A stretch of DNA of 11,753 nucleotides from contig JACPDV010000678.1 in NCBI GenBank assembly GCA_016183835.1, positions 1 to 11,753 of the forward strand, given 5' to 3'. Source of the stretch: Armatimonadota bacterium (GTDB lineage: Bacteria; Armatimonadota; UBA10988). This document shows positions 6,116-11,753 of the stretch, piece by piece; the first letter of the stretch is position 1, and each line of letters opens with the position of its first letter. A program made the position numbers and the translations under genes. Below the pieces are notes generated by a model, which was given only the letters and a program-made list of their open reading frames with translations, was not told where the DNA came from and did not search any database.

Positions 6116-6910
6116 TCACAGCCGCTCGACGTACTCCCGCCACTTCACCAGCCCGGTCTCGATCGGCTCCAGAGCGCAGATCTCGTACTCCAGCGCCAGG
6201 TCGCCGGCGTAGCCCAGCCGGTCGAGGGCCGCCAGGCACCAGCGCAGGTCCACGTCGCCCTCGCCCAGGTGGCAGCGCTCGTGCCCGCCCGGCACCACTT
6301 TGAGGTCCTTGATGTGGACGTGGGTCACGTGGGCGCCGAAGACGGCCAGTGCCTGCCGGTAGTCGCGCCCGCCGTAGAGCAGATTGCACGGCTCGAAGAG
6401 CACGCCGAAGTGCGGCGAGCCGACCGCTTCGCACAGCCGCAGCGCCAGCTCCGGGTTGCCGGCGATGCTCCCGGCATGGTTCTCCATCCCCATGAACACC
6501 CCGGCCGCGGCCGCCCAGCCGGCCGCGGTGCGGTAGTGCGGGGCGACCTTGCCGACCAGCGCGGGATCCTCACCGTGGCCCGGGAGCACGCGGATGGAGC
6601 GGCAGCCGAAGCGCTTGGCCAGAGCGATGGTGCGCTCGGTGCGGGCCAGCTCGGCGTCCACCACGGCCGGCTCGGGCGAGTCGAAGTCGTGCCCGCAGTA
6701 GGTGCCCAGGTTGGCGATGGTCACGCCGGCGTCGCGCGCGGCAGCCTCGAACGCGTCCGGGTCGCACTCGTCCGGGTCGGCGGAGAAGTGCGGCGCGCGG
6801 CCCCACACGTCCAGCCGCGTCAGCCCGGTCGCCGCCAGAATGCGGAAGGCGTCGGCGAAGGGCAGCTCGCGAACCGGGTAGGTGCAGGCGGTGAAGCGGG
6901 CCAGGTCCAT
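6116..6910 (-). CDS. Sugar phosphate isomerase/epimerase family protein (TIM barrel)
   Basis: The 264-residue product belongs to the xylose-isomerase-like/AP-endonuclease-2 TIM-barrel superfamily, whose members interconvert or epimerise sugars, keto-sugars or inositol derivatives with a divalent metal. Probable metal and substrate residues are Glu143 in GMENH, Glu173 and Asn176 in LFEPCN (Asp is more usual at 173), His199 and Asp202 in HVHIKD, and Glu241 or Glu243 in LEYE near the end. The GEGD turn (216-219) is also a family hallmark. Length is normal. The start at 6910 (MDLARF) is chosen because the upstream in-frame extension is low-complexity Pro/Arg/Ser sequence with no homology features, and GGAG lies 8-9 bases before this ATG. 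Substrate cannot be assigned. It sits between the DUF1638 gene (55 bases) and the membrane protein (13 bases). Confidence 0.88.
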   Translation of the reverse strand: MDLARFTACTYPVRELPFADAFRILAATGLTRLDVWGRAPHFSADPDECDPDAFEAAARDAGVTIANLGTYCGHDFDSPEPAVVDAELARTERTIALAKRFGCRSIRVLPGHGEDPALVGKVAPHYRTAAGWAAAAGVFMGMENHAGSIAGNPELALRLCEAVGSPHFGVLFEPCNLLYGGRDYRQALAVFGAHVTHVHIKDLKVVPGGHERCHLGEGDVDLRWCLAALDRLGYAGDLALEYEICALEPIETGLVKWREYVERL

Positions 6911-6965
6911 CCGCGGGGCTCCGTGCGGAGCCGGATTGGCCGGTCGCCGCGGCGATCCTCTCGGC

Positions 6966-7700
6966 CTAGACGGCCACGGCCTTGAGCACGCCGCCGTCCC
7001 AGGAGGGCCGCAGCTCGTGGCCGGGCGGCACGACCAGGAACTCGTCCGCGGACCACTCGCCATCCACCCAGCGGCGGAGCAGGCCCAGGTCGCCGTCGAT
7101 CTCCTCGCTGCGCCACCCGCGCTCGGCGCAGATGGCTTCCACTTGCTCGCGGAGCGACGGGAGGTCCTCGAAGCCGAAGTGGATCAGCGCGCCGCGCTCG
7201 TAGGTGTGCTCCCAGGCGCCGAGCACCTCCATCACGTACTTGGCCTCTTCCTCGCCGAACTTCTGCACGAGCTGCTCATACTGCGTGGTCATCGCGCCGC
7301 CGGCCTGCTCGATGGCGGTCAGTTGCCGGCGCGTCCGGCATTCGAGCCAGCCGCTGCTGTAGTAGTAGGTGCCGGGACAGGCGGCGAACTGCTGGTCGTA
7401 GGCGTCCTTGCTGCCGAGCAGCAGGGTGATGCAGTCGTGGGCGCGGGGCACCACGAGCGGCGTGTCGCGGGCGACCAGGCCGGCGATCAGGTTGTTGCAC
7501 AGCCCGTAGCCGAGGAGGATGGCGTCGTACTTGCCGGGCGGCGCCTCGTCGATGACGCGCTGGAGGTGCGCGCGGCCCGGCTCGATCACGTCGTGGTAGC
7601 CCTGGGTGAGGAAGGCCACGTCGCAGACGTGCGGTGTGGCGGCGACCACGTGGCACACTTCGCGGAGGAAGATCTCGCAGGAGACCACATTGAGGTACAT
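6966..7700 (-). CDS. DUF1638 domain protein
   Basis: The 244-residue soluble product carries the DUF1638 pattern. It has an N-terminal strand with SCEIF (Cys8), a YDAILLGYGLCNN block (58-70, Cys68), the PRAHDC motif (85-90) followed by LLLGS, and then GTYYYSSGWLEC (110-121). The conserved cysteines and His88 suggest metal or corrinoid/thiol chemistry, but no activity is seen directly. From memory, DUF1638 genes occur near corrinoid methyltransferase systems in methanogens and anaerobes; no such methyltransferase or corrinoid protein is adjacent here, and the homocysteine methyltransferase at 241-1116 is about 6 kb away on the other strand. ATG 7700 lies 21 bases after the stop of the signalling gene, with only a weak GGGAA Shine-Dalgarno, consistent with read-through transcription. 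The C-terminal third is acidic and ends in a VVPPGHELRPSWDGGVL segment. Confidence 0.82.
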   Translation of the reverse strand: MYLNVVSCEIFLREVCHVVAATPHVCDVAFLTQGYHDVIEPGRAHLQRVIDEAPPGKYDAILLGYGLCNNLIAGLVARDTPLVVPRAHDCITLLLGSKDAYDQQFAACPGTYYYSSGWLECRTRRQLTAIEQAGGAMTTQYEQLVQKFGEEEAKYVMEVLGAWEHTYERGALIHFGFEDLPSLREQVEAICAERGWRSEEIDGDLGLLRRWVDGEWSADEFLVVPPGHELRPSWDGGVLKAVAV

Positions 7701-7721
7701 GCTGGCGTTCCCGAACGGGCG

Positions 7722-9242
7722 CTATCCTGCCGCGGAGTCGGCCAATCTGTCAATCGTCCGTTCGATGTCGCTGAGCGTCTGCTCGCCGCCGAGGTCGATG
7801 GCGGCCTCGCGGAGCTGATTGGACAACTCGGTGATCTGCTCGGCGCTGTTGAGGATCTTCTCGAGCTGGGAGAGGTGTTCGGGCATCTGTTCGAGGCGCA
7901 TCTGAAGGAGCTGGGTGAGGCCGATGATGCAGGTCAGCGGGTTGTTGATCTCGTGGTTGAGCGCCCGGACGACGCGCGAGAGGCTGCCCAGGTCGGAGGC
8001 AGTCTGCTCGTAGCGCTCGGCGGCCTCGCGGTGGCGCAGGTCGCGGACCACCGTGAGGATCTCGGCGCCGGTGCCGTGGGTCACCCGGCGGAGCGTGAGC
8101 TCCACGGGCACGCCGCGCTGGCCCTGGCCGCGGAGCCAGAGGTCGCCGATGGTGAGCCGCCTGCCGGCGGCGGCGGCGGAGAGCGCCTCGCCGAGCCGGG
8201 GCCGGCTCTCCTCGGCAAAGAGCACGGCGAAGGGCCGGCCGGCAAAGGCGAGCGGCGTGGCGGAGAGCCACGAGGCCAGGGCCTGGTTGATCTCGCGGCA
8301 GGTGTACCCGGCGGCGTCGAGCACGGCCACGCCGTCGCCGGCCTGCTCGAGGAGGCTGCGGTAACGGGCGTCGCTGGCTTCGCGGGCGAGGCGGTCGAGG
8401 GCGGCGGAGAGCGCGGCGGCGGCGGCGGGACAGCGGTCGCTGAGGCGGCGCAGATCGGCGTCGCGCAAGCCGGCGGCGACGATCACGGCCAGCGCGACCG
8501 TGGTGCCGCCGTGGCGGAGCGGGAGGGCCACAGCCTCGGCAGACGTGCAGCCGGTGGCCAGGGGGCCGAGCTGATCGGGGGTGGCGTGCTGCCAAGGCAC
8601 CTCGCCGCAGCACACCTTGGACAGTCCCGCGCCGGCGATCACGTCGAGCCCGAGCGGCTCCTCGGCTCTCCGGGTGGCGCGGCCGTAGGGGCCGGAGAGG
8701 TGGTCGCCGTCGACCCGCCAGAGCGCGACCTCGAGGTCGCGCCCGGGGAGCCCCAGACTGTCGGCGACGGCGGCGCAGAGCATGCGCACGTCGCCTGCCT
8801 CGGCGGCGGCCTGGGCCACGGCGGAGGCGGCTGCGGAGCGCTCGGCCTGGCGCGCGAGGTCGCGCTGGAGCCGTGCCGTGCGGAGGAGGACCTTCATCCG
8901 CGCCTGGAGCACCGCCGCCTCGAAGGGCTTGGGCACGTAGTCGTCGGCGCCGGCTTCGAGCGCCTCCACCACGCGGTGGTTGTCGTCCACAGCGGTGACG
9001 ACGAGGATGGGAGTGCGGGCCGTGAGCGGGTCGCGGCGGAGGCGGCGCAGCACCTCGAGCCCGTCGATGTCGGGCAGGATCATGTCGAGGAGGATCAGCG
9101 CCGGGTCGTGCTCGTGCGCGGCGGCCAGCCCGTGGCGGCCATCCGCCGCCGATACCACCTGGCAGCCCAGCCGGCTGACCAGCGTATCCAGCATCGCCCG
9201 CTGGGCGCTATCGTCTTCGATGACCAACACCGCTGCGGACAT
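7722..9242 (-). CDS. REC-GAF-PAS-DHp signalling protein without ATPase domain
   Basis: The 506-residue cytosolic protein starts with a complete receiver domain (residues 3-120): acidic pair Asp10-Asp11, phospho-acceptor Asp53 in LLDMILPD, Thr83, and Lys105 in PKPF. A helical linker (120-140) leads to a GAF-like region (140-280, with a CCGEVPW segment), then a PAS domain (293-405, beginning YRSLLEQAGDGVAVLDAAG). Residues 420-490 form a histidine-kinase dimerisation domain with the H-box ALNHEINNPL and His430. The protein stops 76 residues after His430, so no HATPase domain (N, G1, G2 boxes) is present. The next gene starts 21 bases later, leaving no room for it. It may accept or pass phosphate, or act as a phosphatase or scaffold for another kinase. 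ATG 9242 is preferred over GTG 9260, because GGGAG lies about 9 bases before it. It heads the co-directional DUF1638-isomerase-membrane protein cluster. Confidence 0.9.
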   Translation of the reverse strand: MSAAVLVIEDDSAQRAMLDTLVSRLGCQVVSAADGRHGLAAAHEHDPALILLDMILPDIDGLEVLRRLRRDPLTARTPILVVTAVDDNHRVVEALEAGADDYVPKPFEAAVLQARMKVLLRTARLQRDLARQAERSAAASAVAQAAAEAGDVRMLCAAVADSLGLPGRDLEVALWRVDGDHLSGPYGRATRRAEEPLGLDVIAGAGLSKVCCGEVPWQHATPDQLGPLATGCTSAEAVALPLRHGGTTVALAVIVAAGLRDADLRRLSDRCPAAAAALSAALDRLAREASDARYRSLLEQAGDGVAVLDAAGYTCREINQALASWLSATPLAFAGRPFAVLFAEESRPRLGEALSAAAAGRRLTIGDLWLRGQGQRGVPVELTLRRVTHGTGAEILTVVRDLRHREAAERYEQTASDLGSLSRVVRALNHEINNPLTCIIGLTQLLQMRLEQMPEHLSQLEKILNSAEQITELSNQLREAAIDLGGEQTLSDIERTIDRLADSAAG

Positions 9243-9488
9243 GACCGCCCGAGCTCCCACCGACTGCCGGACAGGGAAGGTACAGCCTTCCTCGTTGTTC
9301 TATTCGGCCGGTTCCCGCGGTTCCGAAGGGCTCCTGCCGGATCGATCGCCGCACAACCATGCGTCTCTGCAAACCCTGTTCCATTTCCGGCTGACAATCG
9401 AGTTACAGGAGTCCTAACAACTTCGGTCAAACGTTGCGAAATCGAGTCGGCCGCAGGGGCCTCGGCTCCCGGCGCGAATGCCGCCGCG
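9243..9488. other. Divergent intergenic region
   Basis: This 246-base region separates the minus-strand signalling gene from the plus-strand zinc-ribbon gene and should contain promoters for both. It is visibly richer in A and T than its surroundings around 9350-9430. The best plus-strand candidate is CTGACA (9391-9396) with a weak TAACAA (9415-9420) after 18 bases; I do not consider it firm. No convincing minus-strand pair of boxes was found. Confidence 0.4.
9275..9291. promoter_or_regulatory. Perfect inverted repeat upstream of the signalling gene
   Basis: GGAAGG (9275-9280) and CCTTCC (9286-9291) form a perfect 6-base inverted repeat around TACAG. It lies 33 bases before the ATG of the minus-strand signalling gene, inside the divergent intergenic region, where an operator or a leader hairpin could act. 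No protein is known to bind it. Confidence 0.3.
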
Positions 9489-9893
9489 ATGGCCTACCAC
9501 TGCTATCATCAGACACCCTGCCCCGCGTGCGGGCGGCATTATGTGCGGTTCGACGCCACGGAGGCCTGTCCCTGGTGCGGCAGCGCCGAGGCGCCGGTGT
9601 ACGACCTCGTGGAGGAGGTGGTGCACTATGCCCGCCAGACGCTGATCGCCCAGGGCCACCTGGCGATCGGCGGCTTCGTGCCCACCACCCTGGCAGACGG
9701 CTACGTGGTGCGGGCCTACGAGGCGTTGGAGGCGCGGCGGCGGTTGCCGGAGCTGCCGGCGGCGCTGGTGGCGGCCGAAGCGGTGCAGAGCTGGCGGCTG
9801 GCCGACGAGGCCGAGCAGGCGCACTGGGAGCGCTTCCTGGTGGCGGTGCTCGAGCACTGGGAGGCGGAGCGGCACCGGGCGCCGGCGGAGTGA
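9489..9893 (+). CDS. Small zinc-ribbon protein of unknown function
   Basis: The 134-residue product begins with two CxxC knuckles, Cys11-x2-Cys14 and Cys27-x2-Cys30, in the contexts CPACG and CPWCG, which form a rubredoxin-like zinc ribbon. The remainder is a helical, Ala/Glu-rich domain with several tryptophans (VQSWRLADEAEQAHWERF and EHWEAER near the end) and no membrane segment. I do not recognise a named family. Zinc ribbons of this type bind nucleic acid or protein partners. ATG 9489 is the first usable start in frame; its Shine-Dalgarno is weak. It lies directly before the yceD promoter on the same strand and diverges from the signalling gene, and neither neighbour explains its role. 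Confidence 0.75.
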   Translation: MAYHCYHQTPCPACGRHYVRFDATEACPWCGSAEAPVYDLVEEVVHYARQTLIAQGHLAIGGFVPTTLADGYVVRAYEALEARRRLPELPAALVAAEAVQSWRLADEAEQAHWERFLVAVLEHWEAERHRAPAE

Positions 9894-9910
9894 GCCGCGG
9901 GCCGCGCGCC

Positions 9911-9939
9911 TTGTCAGGCATCGGCCCCCATGTTATACT
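9911..9939 (+). promoter_or_regulatory. Sigma-70 type promoter for yceD-rpmF-plsX-fabH
   Basis: TTGTCA (9911-9916) is separated by exactly 17 bases from TATACT (9934-9939), with TG at 9931-9932 giving an extended -10. Transcription would start near 9946, leaving about 23 untranslated bases before the GTG start of yceD, with AGGAGA at 9956-9961. The position rules out an ATG at 9930, which lies within the promoter. Confidence 0.82.
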
Positions 9940-9968
9940 CCCCGCACGCAGCAACAGGAGAGCCGGGA

Positions 9969-10490
9969 GTGTTCCTCGTCGCCGACCCGGCGCTGTTGGA
10001 GGAGAGCCCGGCCTGGTCGGCCGATTTCGACGAGCTGGTCGACCTGGAGGACGACGGGTCCTGGCGGGGTCGAGCGCGCGGTGTGCTGCATGTCATCGCC
10101 TCGCCCGACCGCCTGCTGGTCGACGGCAGGCTCACGGGCACCGTCCCGCGTGAGTGCCACCTCTGCCTCGCTCACTACCTCGAACGCGTGTCCGTGCGGG
10201 TGGTCGAGGTGTGCGAGGTGGCGGCCGGCGGGCCGCCCGAGGCCGTGTTTGACGATGAGGCGGAGGCCTGGCGGGTGGGCCACGGCGGCCGCGTCAACGT
10301 GACCGAGATGGTGCGCCAGGCGGTGGTGCTGGGCCTGCCCACCCGGGCGGCCTGCGGCGCCTGCCCCGAGCGGAGCGAGGCCCGCGCGGGCCGGGCCGGC
10401 GAGCGGCCGGTGGACCCGCGCCTCGCGGTGCTGCGGAAGTTGTTGGCTACGGAGGTGGACGATGGCGGTCCCGAAGCGTCGGACCAGTAA
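9969..10490 (+). CDS. yceD: DUF177/YceD family protein
   Basis: YceD (DUF177, also called Duf177 or large-ribosomal-RNA accumulation protein) is a conserved bacterial protein encoded before rpmF, and in plants and E. coli it is linked to 23S rRNA accumulation. The 173-residue product shows the family layout: an N-terminal beta region, PRECHLC (Cys63, Cys66), an acidic middle (VFDDEAEAW), VTEMVRQAVVLGLP, a second cysteine pair CGAC (Cys129, Cys132), and the terminal VDPRLAVLRKLL. The second cysteine motif is reduced compared with the usual CxxLCPxCG pattern: it is followed by a charged ERSEARAGRAGER insertion. The GTG at 9969 is chosen because AGGAGA (9956-9961) lies 7 bases upstream and the promoter -10 box covers any earlier start. 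The 3' end overlaps rpmF by 29 bases, in another frame, suggesting coupled expression. Confidence 0.9.
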   Translation: MFLVADPALLEESPAWSADFDELVDLEDDGSWRGRARGVLHVIASPDRLLVDGRLTGTVPRECHLCLAHYLERVSVRVVEVCEVAAGGPPEAVFDDEAEAWRVGHGGRVNVTEMVRQAVVLGLPTRAACGACPERSEARAGRAGERPVDPRLAVLRKLLATEVDDGGPEASDQ

Positions 10491-10653
10491 GGCCCGGCAC
10501 CGCAAGCGCTTTGCTCAGTGGGCGCTCGGCCCTGTGAAACTGGTCCGCTGCCGGCATTGCGGCGAGCGGCACCGGCCCCACGAGGTGTGCCCTTACTGCG
10601 GACACTACCACAATCGTCACGTGACCGAGCCTCGCCTCAAGGCCGCCGAGTAG
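10462..10653 (+). CDS. rpmF: 50S ribosomal protein L32
   Basis: The 63-residue product is bL32, a structural protein of the large ribosomal subunit. It opens with the diagnostic MAVPKRRTSKARHRKR and carries a four-cysteine zinc finger: Cys30, Cys33 (RCRHCGE), Cys43 and Cys46 (VCPYCGHY). It is therefore the zinc-binding (C+) form; no cysteine-free paralogue is in the window. GGAGGT at 10452-10457 is a good ribosome binding site 4 bases before the ATG, located inside the end of yceD. The stop is followed after 11 bases by plsX, the standard arrangement. Confidence 0.98.
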   Translation: MAVPKRRTSKARHRKRFAQWALGPVKLVRCRHCGERHRPHEVCPYCGHYHNRHVTEPRLKAAE

Positions 10654-10664
10654 CGGAGAGCCCC

Positions 10665-11669
10665 ATGCGGATCGCGGTCGACGCGATGGGTGGCGACAAC
10701 GCCCCGCACCAAGTCGTCACCGGGTGTCTGCTCGCGGCTGCACGCTACCCCGACACCGAGCTCGTCCTGGTGGGCGATCGCGAGGCGCTCGAGGGCCTCC
10801 TCGACGGCTCCCCGCGACCGCACAACGTCTCCGTGCACCACGCTTCCGAGACCATCGGGATGGGCGACGACCCGGCCCACGCGGTGCGCCGCAAGCAGGA
10901 TTCGTCGCTCTGCGTGGCCTGCCGCATGGTGGCCGACGGCGAGGCGCAGGCGGTGTTCAGCGCGGGCAACACGGGCGCCTTCGCGGCGGCCGCCACGCTC
11001 GGCATCGGGCGCATCCCCGGGGTGCACCGGGCCTGCATCGCGGCGGTGCTCCCCACCGCCGGCGGGCGCGCCGTGGTGGTCGACGCCGGCGCCTGCGTCG
11101 ACTGCCGGCCGGAGTGGGTGGTCCAGTTCGGCATCATGGGCGCGCTCTACGCCGAAGAGGTGGAAGGCATCGCCGGCCCGCGGGTGGGGCTGCTCAACAT
11201 CGGCGAGGAGCCGAGCAAGGGCAACAGCCTGACCAAGGCCGCCCACGACCTGCTGCGCAACTGCCAGCTCGATTTCCGCGGCAACGTCGACGGCAAGGAC
11301 GTGTTCCGGGGCGGAGTGGACGTCATCGCCTGCGACGGGTTCTGGGGCAATCTGCTGCTCAAGTCGAGCGAGGGCGCGGCGGAGTTCTTCTTCAGCCTGG
11401 CCCGCGAAGCCATCACCAGCACGTTCTGGGGCCGGGTGGGCGGGCTGCTGGTGCGGCCGTCGCTGCGGCAGATGAAGCGCCGCGTGGACTATGCCGAGTA
11501 CGGCGGGGCGTTCCTGCTCGGCGTGCGCGGGCTGGTCGTGATCGGCCACGGGCGGAGCGGCGAGCGCGCCGTGGTGAGCGCGCTCGAGCGCGCGCGGGAG
11601 GGCATCAGCCACGATCTCGTGGCGCGGATGCAGACGCGGTTCGCCGGTGGCGAAGAGGACGCGGCCTAG
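10665..11669 (+). CDS. plsX: Phosphate acyltransferase PlsX
   Basis: PlsX converts acyl-ACP and phosphate into acyl-phosphate, the acyl donor that PlsY uses to start phospholipid synthesis; it is a peripheral membrane enzyme. The 334-residue product has the usual length and family blocks in order: MRIAVDAMGGDNAP at the start, IGMGDDPAHAVRRKQDSS (about 62-79), VFSAGNTGAF (about 98-107), VVVDAGACVDCRPEW, LLNIGEEPSKGN, FRGNVDGKDVF then CDGFWGNLLLKSSEG, and GLVVIGHGRSGERAV near the C-terminus. The ATG at 10665 is supported by GGAG at 10655-10658, just after the rpmF stop, and by the conserved N-terminus starting exactly there. fabH begins 20 bases after its stop, as in many bacterial fatty-acid clusters. 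Confidence 0.97.
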   Translation: MRIAVDAMGGDNAPHQVVTGCLLAAARYPDTELVLVGDREALEGLLDGSPRPHNVSVHHASETIGMGDDPAHAVRRKQDSSLCVACRMVADGEAQAVFSAGNTGAFAAAATLGIGRIPGVHRACIAAVLPTAGGRAVVVDAGACVDCRPEWVVQFGIMGALYAEEVEGIAGPRVGLLNIGEEPSKGNSLTKAAHDLLRNCQLDFRGNVDGKDVFRGGVDVIACDGFWGNLLLKSSEGAAEFFFSLAREAITSTFWGRVGGLLVRPSLRQMKRRVDYAEYGGAFLLGVRGLVVIGHGRSGERAVVSALERAREGISHDLVARMQTRFAGGEEDAA

Positions 11670-11689
11670 CGCCCCGAGGAGCGACGGCG

Positions 11690-11753
11690 GTGAGAGACCT
11701 ACCTGCAGTCGGGATCGTCGGCTCCGGCCTGGCGGTGCCCGAGCGCCGGCTGA
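11690..11753 (+). CDS. fabH: Beta-ketoacyl-ACP synthase III, 5' end only
   Basis: Only the first 21 codons are inside the window; the gene is cut by the window end. From a GTG start, the product reads with AVGIVGSGLAVPERRL at residues 6-21, the N-terminal strand-and-turn motif (G-I-x-G-x-G-x-x-x-P-E-R) of FabH, which starts fatty-acid chains by condensing an acyl-CoA with malonyl-ACP. GAGGAG (11676-11681) is 8 bases upstream. Position directly after plsX strongly supports fabH; another thiolase-fold ketoacyl synthase III paralogue cannot be excluded from 21 residues. Confidence 0.8.
   Translation, partial: MRDLPAVGIVGSGLAVPERRL

Noticed and set aside
4795..6303. 502-codon plus-strand frame rich in Gln, Arg and Glu
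   Set aside because: It is the antisense frame of the hydrophobic membrane protein; hydrophobic codons read in reverse give this charged composition.
6911..7063. N-terminal extension of the sugar isomerase/epimerase to 7063
   Set aside because: The extension overlaps the end of DUF1638, is Pro/Arg/Ser-rich and precedes the natural first strand of the barrel.
6966..7721. Hidden HATPase domain downstream of the signalling gene through a frameshift
   Set aside because: The downstream sequence is occupied by the intact DUF1638 gene and no N-box or G-box sequence is visible in other minus-strand frames.
6882..9488. Very long plus-strand open frame opposite the DUF1638 and signalling genes
   Set aside because: The opposite strand has clear REC, PAS, H-box and DUF1638 motifs. 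Only the last 134 codons of this frame (from 9489), with the zinc ribbon, form a real gene.
9930..9968. ATG at 9930 as start of yceD
   Set aside because: It would lie within the spacer just before the -10 box of a strong promoter; the GTG at 9969 has an ideal ribosome binding site.
1..11753. CRISPR arrays, tRNA/rRNA genes, insertion sequences
   Set aside because: No regularly spaced repeats, no tRNA cloverleaf and no transposase or integrase motif were found.

Overview
The window is a GC-rich bacterial chromosomal segment. It carries one clearly conserved housekeeping block, yceD-rpmF-plsX-fabH, one more core gene (purA), and a set of accessory genes. The lineage cannot be fixed from this sequence alone. 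The mix of a DUF6785-like multi-pass membrane protein, a DUF1638 protein, a TIM-barrel sugar isomerase/epimerase and a palindromic intergenic element recalls GC-rich environmental lineages such as Armatimonadota or Chloroflexota, but that is an inference. No tRNA, rRNA, CRISPR array or transposase gene was seen.

Left part, plus strand (1-2119). A gene-free stretch of about 240 bases is packed with hairpins, including a near-perfect 52-base palindrome that looks like a dispersed repeat. It is followed by a zinc-type homocysteine S-methyltransferase family gene. Next come a protein with a His-x-His-x-His core reminiscent of JAB/DUF4329-like folds and an 86-residue partner whose start codon overlaps its stop (ATGA). 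A GC-rich hairpin separates this group from the convergent purA.

Middle part, minus strand (9242 down to 2198). Seven genes run in the same direction: a REC-GAF-PAS-DHp signalling protein that ends without an ATPase domain, a DUF1638 protein, a TIM-barrel isomerase/epimerase, a 14-helix-type membrane protein (DUF6785-like), a DUF4258/DUF2283 pair resembling a toxin-antitoxin module, and purA. Spacing from the signalling gene to DUF2283 is 11-55 bases, which fits one transcription unit. purA has its own strong promoter (TTGCCC-17-TATAAT with a TG extension) and a leader of about 166 nt containing two copies of the palindrome GACCGGTC.

Right part, plus strand (9489-11753). After a divergent intergenic region lies a small zinc-ribbon protein of unknown role. 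A second strong promoter (TTGTCA-17-TATACT with a TG extension) then drives yceD (GTG start), which overlaps rpmF, followed by plsX and the first 64 bases of fabH, cut by the window end. This block links 50S ribosome biogenesis to phospholipid and fatty-acid synthesis.

The most interesting leads are the sensor-like protein lacking its kinase catalytic domain at the head of the DUF1638/isomerase/membrane-protein cluster, the structured purA leader, the hairpin-array element and the JAB-like gene pair.
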